Positions 1 through 8,799 of a stretch of 64,000 nucleotides of DNA are shown in pieces (positions within the stretch are counted from its first letter, which is position 1; each line of letters opens with the position of its first letter). The notes beneath the pieces were generated by a model. The model was not told the origin of the DNA and did no database searches. It saw only the letters and a list, made by a program, of their open reading frames with translations. The DNA is from Streptomyces viridiviolaceus (lineage in GTDB: Bacteria; Actinomycetota; Actinomycetes; Streptomycetales; Streptomycetaceae): the NCBI RefSeq assembly GCF_014650995.1, contig NZ_BMWA01000026.1, positions 62,001 to 126,000 on the forward strand. The letters are read 5' to 3'. Made by a program: the position numbers and the translations under genes.

Positions 1-926
1 CCTGGTACGTCATGGGCCGCTGGGCGGCGGGCGACCAGGACATCCGCCGGACCTCGGTCGACGACCAGGGCGACGGCAAGAGCAGCGTCTGGACGGACAC
101 CTTCGCCATCGACGACGCCTCCTCCGGCCTGCGGCTGGTCTCCTACCGGCTCCGGCTGACCCTCTACCGCCGGCCCGGCACGCGGAACACCCCCACCGTG
201 TGGCGGCTCGGCGTCATGGGCTCCGACATCCCCGACCGCTTCACGGTCCCCGCCTCCACGCCCGGCCTCGCCCAGGAGCTGCTCGTCCCGCGCTACTCGC
301 AGGAGATCCACAAGGGTCAGTACCCGGAGTACGACAACGGCGGCGAAGCCTGGTGCAGCCCCACCTCCTCGCAGATGATCATCGAGTACTGGGGCGGCCG
401 CCTCACCGAGGGGCAACTGGCCTGGGTCGACCCCTCCTACGCCGACCCGCAGGTCTGCCACGCGGCCCGGTACACGTACGACTACCAGTACGCCGGCTGC
501 GGAAACTGGCCGTTCAACGCCGCCTACGCGGCCACCTTCAAGGACCTCCAGGGCGTGGTCACCCGGCTCCGTTCCCTCACCGACCTGGAGACGCTGATCG
601 CGGCCGGCATCCCGGCCATAACGTCCCAGTCGTTCCTGGAGAAGGAACTGACCGGGGCGGGCTACGGCACCTCCGGCCATCTGATGACCGTGATCGGCTT
701 CACCGCGGACGGCGACGTGATCGCCAACGACCCCGCCTCGCCGAGCAACGAGGCCGTGCGCCGCGTCTACAAGCGGCGCGAGTGGGAGAACATCTGGCTG
801 CGCACCAAGCGGTACAACGCCAGCGGAAAGGTGGTCTCCGGCACCGGCGGCGTCTGCTACCTGTACTTCCCCGCGAACCCGAGTCCGCGCCAGCGCGACG
901 CGCTCGCGGCGGTGGGCGTGCGCTGA
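1..926 (+). CDS. C39-family peptidase-like protein, 5' end outside window
   Basis: The reading frame is open from the first base (the codons before the first ATG at 12 read W-Y-V), so the true start and probably a signal peptide lie upstream. The visible 300 or so residues hold a papain-like/C39-type catalytic arrangement: a Cys in GGEAWCSPTSS near residue 116, a His in TSGHLMTVIGF and an Asp in VIANDPASP. This is the pattern of the Streptomyces 'peptidase C39 family' proteins, usually secreted. The substrate is unknown. Because the N-terminus is missing I cannot say whether it carries extra domains or is a lipoprotein. It is followed at once by a strong hairpin, so it probably ends its transcript. 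The family call is good; the function is inferred. Confidence 0.8.
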   Translation, partial: WYVMGRWAAGDQDIRRTSVDDQGDGKSSVWTDTFAIDDASSGLRLVSYRLRLTLYRRPGTRNTPTVWRLGVMGSDIPDRFTVPASTPGLAQELLVPRYSQEIHKGQYPEYDNGGEAWCSPTSSQMIIEYWGGRLTEGQLAWVDPSYADPQVCHAARYTYDYQYAGCGNWPFNAAYAATFKDLQGVVTRLRSLTDLETLIAAGIPAITSQSFLEKELTGAGYGTSGHLMTVIGFTADGDVIANDPASPSNEAVRRVYKRREWENIWLRTKRYNASGKVVSGTGGVCYLYFPANPSPRQRDALAAVGVR

Positions 927-935
927 ACCCGTCTC

Positions 936-970
936 CGCCGGGCCCCCGGCACCGTGCCGGGGGCCCGGCG
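936..970 (+). terminator. Strong hairpin terminator after the C39 peptidase gene
   Basis: A perfect 16-bp stem (936-951 with 955-970) around the 3-base loop CCG starts 10 bases after the stop codon. Streptomyces terminators often lack a clear U-tract, as here. Confidence 0.8.
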
Positions 971-1089
971 TGTGACCGACCTCTCTGTCGCGGACGCCGA
1001 TTTCGGTGGCAAGGTGGACGGATCGGTGGGGGGAGTCCACCCGTACGTCGACGTACAGCGACCCGTACGTCCGAGACCAGCGAGAAGCC

Positions 1090-1230
1090 ATGACCGCACA
1101 CACCGCCACCGCCGCCCGCGTCCGTACCGGCGGCCCCAAGGACGACGGCCCGAAGATCGTCGAGCACGTCATGGGCTGGACCCTCGTCGTGGTGATCGCG
1201 ATGCTGGTGACCCAGCTGGGCCTGCTGTGA
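1090..1230 (+). CDS. Small single-pass membrane protein, 46 aa
   Basis: The ATG at 1090 follows GCGAGAAG and opens a 46-codon frame. The N-terminal half is charged (GGPKDDGPKIVEH) and the C-terminal half is one hydrophobic helix (GWTLVVVIAMLVTQLGLL) that runs to the stop, so a single-pass or tail-anchored membrane protein is likely. I do not know its function. It lies just upstream of the TetR regulator, same strand, 82 bases away. An upstream in-frame ATG at 1006 exists but its extra sequence looks like non-coding high-GC DNA. The size and placement resemble conserved small Streptomyces membrane proteins, but no family name can be given. Confidence 0.6.
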   Translation: MTAHTATAARVRTGGPKDDGPKIVEHVMGWTLVVVIAMLVTQLGLL

Positions 1231-1312
1231 CCTGACCCACCTGTGACCTGAGCCACGACCCGACCTGCCATACTGCGGATGTCCCGCCCCCCGCAGGAGA
1301 CCAGGGTCGAAA

Positions 1313-1972
1313 TTGAATATCAGTCAACAGGGTGCCGACGCCCGTCCCCGGGCGCGCGGCACCGAGCGCTCGCTGGCGCGCCGCGCCGAACTGATCGCCA
1401 TCGGGCGGAGGTTGTTCGCCGACACGTCCTACGATGCGCTCTCGATGGACGACATCGCCCGCCAGGCGGGTGTCGCCAAGGGGCTGATCTACTACTACTT
1501 CCAGTCGAAGCGCGGCTACTACCTGGCGATCATCCAGGACTCCGTCGCCGACCTGGTCACCACCGCCGCGGGCGGCACCGACCTGCCCCAGGTGGACCGG
1601 GTCCACCGCACCATCGACGGTTACCTGCGCTACGCCGAGCACAACCAGGCCGCCTACCGCACGATCGTCAGCGGCGGTGTCGGCTTCGACACCGAGGTCC
1701 ACGCCATCCGGGACGGGGTGCGCGAGGCGATCGTCGCCACCATCGCCGAAGGGGCGTACGGCCGCTGCGACATCGATCCGCCGGCCCGCATGGGCCTGCT
1801 CTCCTGGGTGTGCAGCGTCGAGGGTGCCACCCTGCACTGGATCGGCCGCCCCGAACTGTCCCGCGAGACCATGCGCGACCTGCTGGTGAAGACGCTCGGC
1901 GGCACCTTGCGCGCCGTCGAGGAGCTGGATCCCGCCTACCCGGCCCCCGCGCCGGCCCGTCGCGACGGCTGA
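1313..1972 (+). CDS. TetR/AcrR family transcriptional regulator
   Basis: A 219-aa one-component regulator starting at TTG 1313, with a Shine-Dalgarno AGGAG at 1295-1299 that is rather far (13 bases) from the start. The N-terminal helix-turn-helix (about residues 43-75) is clear: LSMDDIARQAGVAKGLIYYYF followed by SKRGYY. The remaining roughly 140 residues form the variable ligand-binding and dimerisation part. It sits directly upstream of an acyl-CoA dehydrogenase whose control region carries a TetR-type palindrome at 2173-2186, so repression of that gene, with an acyl-CoA or related ligand as inducer, is a reasonable inference. The ligand is not visible from sequence. Confidence 0.9.
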   Translation: MNISQQGADARPRARGTERSLARRAELIAIGRRLFADTSYDALSMDDIARQAGVAKGLIYYYFQSKRGYYLAIIQDSVADLVTTAAGGTDLPQVDRVHRTIDGYLRYAEHNQAAYRTIVSGGVGFDTEVHAIRDGVREAIVATIAEGAYGRCDIDPPARMGLLSWVCSVEGATLHWIGRPELSRETMRDLLVKTLGGTLRAVEELDPAYPAPAPARRDG

Positions 1973-2172
1973 CGAAAGGGAGTGGGGCCGGTACGGCGCC
2001 GCCGCCGTATCTCCGGTCCGGTGGGCCGGTCGACCGCCCGGACCGGCCTGCCGTTCGCGGTGCCCTGCCGGCTCCCCGGGGTACGTGCCGGCCGGCCGCC
2101 GACGGGCCGGGCCGTTTCCGGGATCCGGGCCGGCTGCTGCCGACTTCGAGGGGGCGGGGACATTTCTTGAAG

Positions 2173-2186
2173 TGAGCGGTCGTTAA
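2173..2186. promoter_or_regulatory. Candidate TetR-type operator upstream of the acyl-CoA dehydrogenase
   Basis: TGAGCGGTCGTTAA matches the imperfect palindrome T-N-A-N-C-G-N-N-C-G-N-T-N-A seen in operators of acyl-CoA-responsive TetR regulators (PaaR/FadR type). It lies about 170 bases before the start codon of the dehydrogenase and 200 bases after the TetR gene. Binding is inferred only. Confidence 0.4.
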
Positions 2187-2356
2187 CTGGTGACTCCATG
2201 CGTCCGATCGGGCATACTCACAGCGCACAGCCGCTGGTCAGCCGCTTCCGTGACCCGGGAGTGCGAGCATCGGCCAGGCCCGGAACGACCCGGCGGAGCC
2301 GCCTCCACCCAAGGCGCACGTCCGCCGATGTGCCCGACAGGGAGGAGAGCGTCGCC

Positions 2357-3529
2357 ATGCCCGACCGCGCCCCGCAGCCGGTGGACCGGCAACTGCCCAC
2401 GGACGAGGCACGGGACCTGATCTCGCTCGTCCGCGACATCGCGCAGCACGAGATCGCCCCGAAGGCGGCCGAGGAGGAGGACGCCGGCCGCTTCCCGCGC
2501 GAGGTCTTCGCCCTGCTCTCGGACTCGGGCCTGCTCGGCCTGCCGTACGACGCCGAGTACGGCGGCGGCGAGCAGCCCTACGAGGTCTACCTCCAGGTCC
2601 TCGAAGAACTCGCCGCGGCCCGGCTCACCGTCGGCCTCGGCGTCAGCGTGCACACCCTCGCCTCCTACGCACTCGCCGCCTTCGGCACCAAGGAACAGCA
2701 GGTCGAGCACCTGCCCTCGATGCTCGGCGGCGGTCTGCTCGGCGCCTACTGCCTCTCCGAACCCGCCTCCGGCTCGGACGCCGCCTCCCTGCGCACCAAG
2801 GCCGTGCGCGACGGCGACGACTGGGTGATCACCGGCACCAAGGCGTGGATCACCCACGGCGGCATCGCCGACTTCTACACCGTCATGGCGCGTACGGGGG
2901 AGGAGGGCCCGCGCGGCATCACCGCCTTCCTGGTCCCGGGCGACGCCGAGGGGCTGAGCGCCGCCGTGCCCGAGAAGAAGATGGGGCTGAAGGGCTCGCC
3001 CACCGCCCAGGTGCACCTCGACGGCGTGCGGGTCCCCGACTCACGGCGCCTGGGCGAGGAGGGCCAGGGCTTCGCCATCGCCCTGTCCGCGCTCGACTCC
3101 GGACGCCTCGGCATCGCCGCCTGCGCGATCGGCGTGGCCCAGGCGGCGCTGGACGAGGCGGTGGCTTACGCGACCGAGCGACGGCAGTTCGGCAGGCCGA
3201 TCGCCGACTTCCAGGGGCTGCGCTTCATGCTCGCCGACATGGCCACCCAGATCGAGGCCGGGCGCGCGCTGTACCTGGCGGCGGCACGGCTGCGCGACGC
3301 GGGCCGGCCGTTCGCCAAACAGGCCGCGATGGCCAAGCTGCACTGCACCGACACGGCGATGCGGGTGACCACCGACGCCGTGCAGATCCTCGGCGGCTAC
3401 GGCTACACCGTGGACTTCCCGGCCGAGCGGTACATGCGCGAGGCCAAGGTCCTGCAGATCGTCGAGGGCACCAATCAGATCCAGCGGATGGTCATCGCCC
3501 GTCATCTCGCGGGTCCCGAGGCACGCTGA
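2357..3529 (+). CDS. Acyl-CoA dehydrogenase
   Basis: A 390-aa FAD enzyme that makes the alpha,beta double bond of acyl-CoA thioesters in fatty-acid or branched-chain amino-acid breakdown. The start ATG 2357 has the strong site GGGAGGAG; the frame stays open upstream but that part is non-coding. The family plan is complete: helical N-domain, the flavin motif YCLSEPASGSD, the beta-domain ITGTKAWITHGG, the ERRQFG motif and the C-terminal LGGYGYTVDFPAERYMREAK with IVEGTNQIQRMVI. The Glu of the YMREAK-IVEG region is the expected catalytic base for short/medium-chain members. The TetR gene upstream and the palindrome at 2173 suggest local control. The substrate chain length is not determinable. Confidence 0.95.
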   Translation: MPDRAPQPVDRQLPTDEARDLISLVRDIAQHEIAPKAAEEEDAGRFPREVFALLSDSGLLGLPYDAEYGGGEQPYEVYLQVLEELAAARLTVGLGVSVHTLASYALAAFGTKEQQVEHLPSMLGGGLLGAYCLSEPASGSDAASLRTKAVRDGDDWVITGTKAWITHGGIADFYTVMARTGEEGPRGITAFLVPGDAEGLSAAVPEKKMGLKGSPTAQVHLDGVRVPDSRRLGEEGQGFAIALSALDSGRLGIAACAIGVAQAALDEAVAYATERRQFGRPIADFQGLRFMLADMATQIEAGRALYLAAARLRDAGRPFAKQAAMAKLHCTDTAMRVTTDAVQILGGYGYTVDFPAERYMREAKVLQIVEGTNQIQRMVIARHLAGPEAR

Positions 3530-3737
3530 AGTCGCCGAGCCCGTGCGGGAGCGCCGCGAGCCTGACCCACTCGGGGTCGTCGCGCCCCGGCAGGGTACGG
3601 CCGCGGTCGGCCCAGGTCCGCATCAGTTCGCGGTAGATCGGCGGGTCCGGGAGCTGGGGCGCCGGTGGGACCACTCCCGCGGGCACCGGGACGAACACGC
3701 GGGGTCGACGCCCGGTCGCCGAGTACGTGGGTGTCAT
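3492..3737 (-). CDS. Conserved small hypothetical protein, 81 aa
   Basis: A short convergent gene whose 3' end overlaps the last 38 bases of the acyl-CoA dehydrogenase. The centre of the protein (YRELMRTWADRGRTLPG then DDPEWVRLAA) is a pattern I recognise from small Streptomyces proteins of unknown function. The N-terminus is proline- and valine-rich (VFVPVPAGVVPPAPQLPDPP). The start ATG 3737 has only a weak ribosome site, so the N-terminus is uncertain. No catalytic motif or membrane segment is seen. Confidence 0.55.
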   Translation of the reverse strand: MTPTYSATGRRPRVFVPVPAGVVPPAPQLPDPPIYRELMRTWADRGRTLPGRDDPEWVRLAALPHGLGDFSVPRDPRDDGR

Positions 3738-3950
3738 ACCCGGGCAACGCCGGGGAGTGCGGGCAGGTCACCGGCCCGCGGAATCGGGCGTGAGTTCGCG
3801 GGCGTCCGCCGACCGGTGCCGGTTGCCGTCGACGCCCGCGACCTGCCGGTCAGTAACAGACGCCCTGCTCCGCGGCGACACACCGACCCGCGCCACGGCA
3901 GCCTGCGGCCGTGGCGCGGGTCGGTCTGCGAAAAGCCGAGCGGCAGCCGC

Positions 3951-4388
3951 TCAGGCGGCGTGGCGCCGCATCGTCGGCACGCGCATCGGGCGGGAGCCCG
4001 GGCCGCCGACGTGGGAGAAGGGCTGCGTCCGCCAGTCGAGTCCCTGAGGGAGCGTCAACAGCAGGGCGGTGTCCTGCTCGTGCGGCCGGAAGGACTCGTC
4101 CGCGGGGCGGGCGTCGGTGGCCCGGCGGCCGGTGCCGGCGCAGACCGTCAGGCCGAACGGGTTCCACGGCGACGCGCACAGGGCGTGCTCCGGCAGAACG
4201 TCCTCGTCCGCCAGCAACGCGATGGGCTGCGCGCAGTCCGGGCAGATCACCCGGTACATCTCGAAGGTGTCGTAGGCGTCGAGCTCCTCGTCGTCGAAGG
4301 CGTCGGGTTCGACGCACTCCGGCTCGGGCTCGACGACCGGCTGCTGCCGCTTGGGCACGGTACGACCAGGGCGCTTAAGACTCTGCAT
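3951..4388 (-). CDS. Hypothetical protein with a possible zinc-binding CPDC motif
   Basis: A 145-aa protein with a very good ribosome site (GAGGGGGAGA, 6 bases before ATG 4388). The N-terminus is basic, then an acidic stretch (EPEPECVEPDAFDDEELDAY), then ICPDCAQPIALLADEDVLPEH and a later CAGTG, which could make a small zinc ribbon of two CxxC-like halves, although the second half is not canonical. The C-terminal third (LLLTLPQGLDWRTQPFSHVGG) shows no known motif. It is divergent from the Lrp regulator, with about 265 bases between them. Function unknown. Confidence 0.75.
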   Translation of the reverse strand: MQSLKRPGRTVPKRQQPVVEPEPECVEPDAFDDEELDAYDTFEMYRVICPDCAQPIALLADEDVLPEHALCASPWNPFGLTVCAGTGRRATDARPADESFRPHEQDTALLLTLPQGLDWRTQPFSHVGGPGSRPMRVPTMRRHAA

Positions 4389-4653
4389 GGGATTCTCCCC
4401 CTCGGGCTGGGCCGTGAAGGCACTGCGGCCTCGACCACACGAAGCACTTCCCGTCCCCCCTCGGCGGTAATCACGAGAACATCACGGAGACGGCCCGGAA
4501 GGTGTGGCGTTGGTCACATGCCCCTCGCAGATGCCCCATGCGGTGGGTTTGTCCCGGTCGGTCGGCGGCGCGGCCCCCGTCACATCACGAACCGGGTATG
4601 ACCTGGCTGCTCAGGTATCCGAGGAGATCAAGCGCACTGTAGGTTCTTGCGCC

Positions 4654-5094
4654 ATGGAGGAGCTGGACCGACAGATCGTGCAGCTGCTCGTCAAGGACGG
4701 GCGGATGAGCTACACAGACCTGGGCAAGGCCACGGGCCTGTCCACGTCGGCCGTGCACCAGCGGGTGCGGCGGCTGGAGCAGCGTGGCGTCATCCGCGGC
4801 TACGCCGCGGTCGTCGACCCGGAGGCCGTCGGGCTGCCGCTGACCGCCTTCATCTCGGTGAAACCCTTCGACCCCAGCGCCCCCGACGACATCGCCGACC
4901 GCCTGGCGGGTGTCCCCGAGATCGAGGCCTGCCACAGCGTGGCGGGTGACGAGAACTACATCCTCAAGGTGCGCGTGGCCACCCCGCACGAGCTGGAGGA
5001 ACTGCTCGCCCGGTTGCGCTCCCTCGCCGGGGTGTCGACGCGCACGACGGTGGTGCTGTCCACGCCGTACGAGGCACGGCCGCCGCGGATCTGA
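4654..5094 (+). CDS. Lrp/AsnC family transcriptional regulator
   Basis: A 146-aa protein of standard Lrp length: N-terminal winged helix (LDRQIVQLLVKDGRMSYTDLG, recognition part LSTSAVHQRVRRLEQRGVI) followed by the RAM/ligand domain (GYAAVVDPEAVGLPLTAFISV to VAGDENYILKVRV). Such proteins bind amino acids and act as dimers to octamers. I chose ATG 4654 because the protein then begins with the usual MEELDRQIVQLL; the frame is open further upstream (a start near 4612 would add about 14 residues), so the start is not certain. It precedes the amidohydrolase gene by 78 bases and may control it. Confidence 0.9.
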   Translation: MEELDRQIVQLLVKDGRMSYTDLGKATGLSTSAVHQRVRRLEQRGVIRGYAAVVDPEAVGLPLTAFISVKPFDPSAPDDIADRLAGVPEIEACHSVAGDENYILKVRVATPHELEELLARLRSLAGVSTRTTVVLSTPYEARPPRI

Positions 5095-5172
5095 CCGGCC
5101 CGCCGCGCGCGACCCGCGCGCGGCGCCGACCTGCGTGCGGGCCGGGGCGCGCCAGGGGCGAGACTGGTGCCC

Positions 5173-6786
5173 ATGAGTGAGTCATCCGCCCCCTCCGCGA
5201 CCGTCCTGCTCCGCCGCGGGGAAGTCCACAGTCCCGCCGATCCCTTCGCGACGGCGATGGTCGTCGAGCGCGGCCAGGTCGCCTGGGTCGGCTCCGAGGG
5301 CGCCGCGGACGCCTTCGCGGACGGCGTGGACGAGGTGATCGACCTGGACGGCGCCCTGGTGACGCCGGCCTTCACCGACGCACACGTGCACACCACGTCC
5401 ACCGGCCTCGCCCTCACCGGCCTCGACCTGTCCGGCGCCCCCTCCCTGCAGGCGGCCCTCGACCTCGTGCGGGAGTTCGCCGCGGCCCGCCCCGGCGACC
5501 GCGTCCTCCTCGGCCACGGCTGGGACGCCTCCCGCTGGCCCGACGGCCGCCCCCCGACGCGCGCCGAGCTGGACGAGGCCACCGGCGGCCGCCCCCTCTA
5601 CCTCAGCAGGATCGACGTCCACTCGGCAGTCGTCACGACGGCTCTGCTCGACCTCGTCCCGGGTGGCGCCGGCCACGCGGACGGGCCGCTCACCGCCGAC
5701 GCCCACCATGCCGCACGCGCCACCGCCTTCGGGGCCGTCACCCCGGCCCAGCGCACCGAGGCCCAGCGGGCCGCCCTCGCACACGCCGCCTCCCTCGGCA
5801 TCGGCACCGTTCACGAATGCGCGGGCCCGGAGATCTCCTCCGAGGAGGACCTCACCGGCCTGTTGCGGCTGGCCTCCGAGGAAGCGGGACCGCGCGTCGT
5901 CGGCTACTGGGCCGAGGCGGCCGAGCAGGGCGTCGACAGGGCGCGGGAGCTGGGCGCGATCGGCGCCGCCGGCGACCTGTTCGTCGACGGCGCCCTCGGC
6001 TCGCACACCGCCTTCCTGCACCAGCCGTACGCCGACGCCGGCCACACCGGCACCGCCTACCTGGACGCCGCCGATGTCGCCGCCCACGTCGTCGCCTGCA
6101 GCGAGGCCGGCCTCCAGGCGGGCTTCCACGCCATCGGCGACGCCGCCGTGACCGCTGTGGTGGAGGGCGTGCGGGCCGCCGCCGACAAGATCGGCCTCGC
6201 CCGTGTCCGCGCCGCCCGCCACCGCGTCGAACACGCCGAGATGCTCACCCCCGAGACCGTCGCGGCCTTCGCCGAACTCGGCCTGACCGCCTCCGTCCAG
6301 CCCGCCTTCGACGCGCTGTGGGGCGGTGAGGACGGCATGTACGCCCAGCGCCTCGGCGCCGAGCGGGCCCGCACCCTCAACCCGTTCGCGGCCCTGCTGC
6401 GGGCCGGCGTCCCCCTCGCCTTCGGCTCCGACAGCCCTGTCACACCCCTCGACCCGTGGGGCACCGTCCGGGCCGCCGCCTTCCACCGCACGCCGGAGCA
6501 CCGCGTCTCGGTGCGCGCCGCCTTCACGGCGCACACGCGCGGCGGCTGGCGGGCGATCGGACGCGACGACGCGGGCGTCCTGGTGCCGGGCGCGCCCGCG
6601 GACTACGCCGTGTGGCGCGCCGACGAACTGGTCGTCCAGGCTCCCGACGACCGGGTCGCCCGATGGTCGACCGACCCGCGCTCCGGCACTCCCGGCCTGC
6701 CCGATCTCTCCCCGGGCCGGGAACTGCCCGTCTGCCTGCGCACCGTGGTGGGCGGCCGGACCGTGTTCGTACGGCCGGGCGAGTGA
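5173..6786 (+). CDS. Amidohydrolase family protein (YtcJ-like)
   Basis: A 537-aa metal-dependent hydrolase of the amidohydrolase superfamily, YtcJ/amidohydrolase-3 branch. It shows the metal motif DAHVHTTSTG near residue 68, a large alpha/beta barrel, the later metal ligands in GFHAIGDAAV and HRVEHAEML, and the final Asp in FGSDSPVTPLDPWGTV. The small beta-sandwich domain is formed by the N-terminus (VLLRRGEVHSP) and the C-terminal part (VPGAPADYAVWRADELV). Start ATG 5173 was taken over the GTG two codons upstream. The substrate is unknown; members cleave N-substituted formamides and similar amides. No signal peptide, so cytoplasmic. Confidence 0.9.
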   Translation: MSESSAPSATVLLRRGEVHSPADPFATAMVVERGQVAWVGSEGAADAFADGVDEVIDLDGALVTPAFTDAHVHTTSTGLALTGLDLSGAPSLQAALDLVREFAAARPGDRVLLGHGWDASRWPDGRPPTRAELDEATGGRPLYLSRIDVHSAVVTTALLDLVPGGAGHADGPLTADAHHAARATAFGAVTPAQRTEAQRAALAHAASLGIGTVHECAGPEISSEEDLTGLLRLASEEAGPRVVGYWAEAAEQGVDRARELGAIGAAGDLFVDGALGSHTAFLHQPYADAGHTGTAYLDAADVAAHVVACSEAGLQAGFHAIGDAAVTAVVEGVRAAADKIGLARVRAARHRVEHAEMLTPETVAAFAELGLTASVQPAFDALWGGEDGMYAQRLGAERARTLNPFAALLRAGVPLAFGSDSPVTPLDPWGTVRAAAFHRTPEHRVSVRAAFTAHTRGGWRAIGRDDAGVLVPGAPADYAVWRADELVVQAPDDRVARWSTDPRSGTPGLPDLSPGRELPVCLRTVVGGRTVFVRPGE

Positions 6787-7325
6787 TCTCCACGGCCGAC
6801 GGAACGGTGATCTTCGGTTGGGCCCCACCTGCGCCTCCCCCGCGCTGACCTGGGCATTGACGCGGGCGTCGCAGGTCGAGCGACTGTTGACAGCCGACGG
6901 CGGGGGGCCGATAGGTTCTCCGAGTCCACCACCGGACGCCCGACCGGGGAATCCTCCGCGCACTTGTCGCGGCGCCGCTGGGTCAGGGACGGTGTGCCGC
7001 ACCGGGGCACCGCCACTGGGAGCCAGGCTCAGCGCTCGCGCGGCGACGAGGGGACGTTCCGGCCGGTCGGGAGGTGTGACCCGGGTGGGGCCCGGACGCT
7101 CAGTAGACAACGGCTTTCGGTCGACCCGCAGCCAGCGGGTCCCAGGTCGGCCCGAAGGGTGCCGGGCCCCCATCCGCCGTGGTGGCTCCGCCGTGACGGC
7201 GGCCCGAAAAGTGCAGTCCTACCCAGGTCCTGCGGAATCGACACCACCAGACCAACGTCCAGTCGCGTCACCGCAGGCCGTGGCCACTATGGTGGTTCTC
7301 TGCGTACGGACATGAAGGGGCAGCA
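6787..7325. other. Long gene-free region before ppm1
   Basis: The 539 bases between the amidohydrolase and ppm1 contain several open frames on both strands, but none has a ribosome site or recognisable protein. I see one convincing promoter-like sequence (6887-6917) and otherwise nothing; a long 5' leader for ppm1 is possible. Confidence 0.5.
6887..6917 (+). promoter_or_regulatory. Candidate housekeeping-type promoter upstream of ppm1
   Basis: A perfect -35 TTGACA (6887-6892) is followed by GATAGG at a 17-base spacing or TAGGTT at 19 bases (6912-6917). It reads toward ppm1 and would give an untranslated leader of roughly 400 bases. Confidence 0.4.
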
Positions 7326-8180
7326 GTGAACGACGGCGAGGGGACGCCCGCGGCAGCGGGCCAGGGGAGACGGTTCGGCCCCCTGGGCACGGCCTTGGTG
7401 ATCATCCCGACCTACAACGAGGCGGAGAACATCAAGGCGATCGTCGGCCGCGTGCGCAAGGCGGTCCCGGAGGCACATGTCCTCGTGGCCGACGACAACA
7501 GCCCCGACGGCACCGGCAAGCTCGCCGACGAACTCGCCGCCGGGGACGATCACGTGCACGTCCTGCACCGCAAGGGCAAGGAGGGGCTGGGCGCGGCCTA
7601 TCTCGCGGGCTTCCGCTGGGGTATGGAGCACGACTACGGCGTGCTGATCGAGATGGACGCCGACGGCTCCCACCAGCCCGAGGAATTGCCCCGCCTGCTC
7701 ACCGCTCTGAAGGGCGCCGACCTCGTGCTCGGCTCGCGCTGGGTGCCCGGCGGCCGGGTGGTGAACTGGCCCAAGTCCCGCGAGTTCATCTCCCGTGGTG
7801 GCAGCCTGTACTCGCGCCTGGCGCTCGACCTGCCGCTGCGCGACATCACGGGCGGCTACCGCGCCTTCCGCCGGGAGACCCTGGAGGGGCTCGGCCTGGA
7901 CGACGTCGCGTCCCAGGGTTACTGCTTCCAGGTCGACCTCGCCCGCCGGGCGATCAAGGCCGGCTACCACGTCGTCGAGGTCCCCATCACGTTCGTCGAG
8001 CGCGAACTGGGCGACTCCAAGATGAGCCGGGACATCCTGGTGGAGGCGCTCTGGCGGGTCACCACGTGGGGCGTGGGGGAGCGGGTCGGCAAGGTGCTGG
8101 GCCGTGACCGGGCAGCCGGCGGGCCGAGGGACGCCGAGGCGTCCGACCGGCCGGCCGGGACGCCGCGCAAGAACGCCTGA
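7326..8180 (+). CDS. ppm1: Polyprenol-phosphate mannose synthase (Ppm1/DPM1 type)
   Basis: A 284-aa GT2 glycosyltransferase that moves mannose from GDP-mannose to polyprenyl phosphate at the inner face of the membrane; the product feeds protein O-mannosylation and phage-receptor glycosylation in Streptomyces. Visible motifs: VIIPTYNEAENI, LVADDNSPDGTG, the DXD-type MDADGSHQPEEL and GSRWVPGG, with QVDLARRAIKAGY and FVERELGDSKM near the end. Length and order match bacterial DPM1 catalytic domains. As in S. coelicolor, it is separate from the lipoprotein N-acyltransferase that is fused to it in mycobacteria. GTG 7326 has the site AAGGGG seven bases upstream. It is followed by fxsA, 46 bases away. 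Confidence 0.93.
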   Translation: MNDGEGTPAAAGQGRRFGPLGTALVIIPTYNEAENIKAIVGRVRKAVPEAHVLVADDNSPDGTGKLADELAAGDDHVHVLHRKGKEGLGAAYLAGFRWGMEHDYGVLIEMDADGSHQPEELPRLLTALKGADLVLGSRWVPGGRVVNWPKSREFISRGGSLYSRLALDLPLRDITGGYRAFRRETLEGLGLDDVASQGYCFQVDLARRAIKAGYHVVEVPITFVERELGDSKMSRDILVEALWRVTTWGVGERVGKVLGRDRAAGGPRDAEASDRPAGTPRKNA

Positions 8181-8226
8181 TCGAGCCCTTATCCCGCGCT
8201 GAGCCGGGCCCAGGCACACTGGAGGC

Positions 8227-8799
8227 ATGACGACTGGCGCTCAGACCCCCAGGACCCCCGCCCGGCCCCGGCGCTCCCGGCTGCGGACGTTCCTGCCGCT
8301 GGGGATCGCGGCATGGCTCGTGCTGGAGATCTGGCTGCTGACCATGGTCGCGGGCGCGTCGAGCGGGCTGGTGGTGTTCCTGCTCCTGGTGGCCGGAGTC
8401 GTGCTCGGCGCCGTGGTCGTCAAGGGGGCCGGCCGGCGGGCCTTCCGCAACCTCAGCGAGACGCTGCAACAGCAGCAGTCCGGCGCGATGCCCACGGCCC
8501 GGCCGAACAGCGAGGGCAACGGCCTGATGATGCTGGGCGGCCTGCTCCTGATGGTCCCGGGCCTGATCTCGGACGCGTTGGGCCTGCTCCTGCTGCTGCC
8601 CCCGGTCCAGAAGGCCGTGAGCCGCTACGCGGAGCGCACCTTCGAGCGCAGGCTCCGTGAGGCGGGCCCCGGCACCCTCGGCGACGCCTTCCGCCAGGCC
8701 CGCATGCACCGCCCGGACGGCAAGGTCGTCCAGGGCGAGGTCATACGGGACGACGCGGACGACGCCCCGCGGGATCCCCGCCCGCCGCTCACCCGCTGA
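8227..8799 (+). CDS. fxsA: FxsA family membrane protein
   Basis: A 190-aa integral membrane protein of the FxsA family (named from E. coli, where overproduction relieves F-plasmid exclusion of phage T7). Three hydrophobic parts are visible: FLPLGIAAWLVLEIWLLTMVAG, GLVVFLLLVAGVVLGAVVV and the family signature LGGLLLMVPGLISDALGLLLLLPPV. The C-terminal 60 residues are polar and basic and probably cytoplasmic. The biochemical role of FxsA is not established. It sits on the same strand directly after ppm1, and a 22-bp-stem hairpin ends the unit. Confidence 0.92.
   Translation: MTTGAQTPRTPARPRRSRLRTFLPLGIAAWLVLEIWLLTMVAGASSGLVVFLLLVAGVVLGAVVVKGAGRRAFRNLSETLQQQQSGAMPTARPNSEGNGLMMLGGLLLMVPGLISDALGLLLLLPPVQKAVSRYAERTFERRLREAGPGTLGDAFRQARMHRPDGKVVQGEVIRDDADDAPRDPRPPLTR

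Noticed and set aside
3543..4601. 352-codon plus-strand frame after the acyl-CoA dehydrogenase
   Set aside because: Opposite two small minus-strand genes with better features; no domain and no ribosome site.
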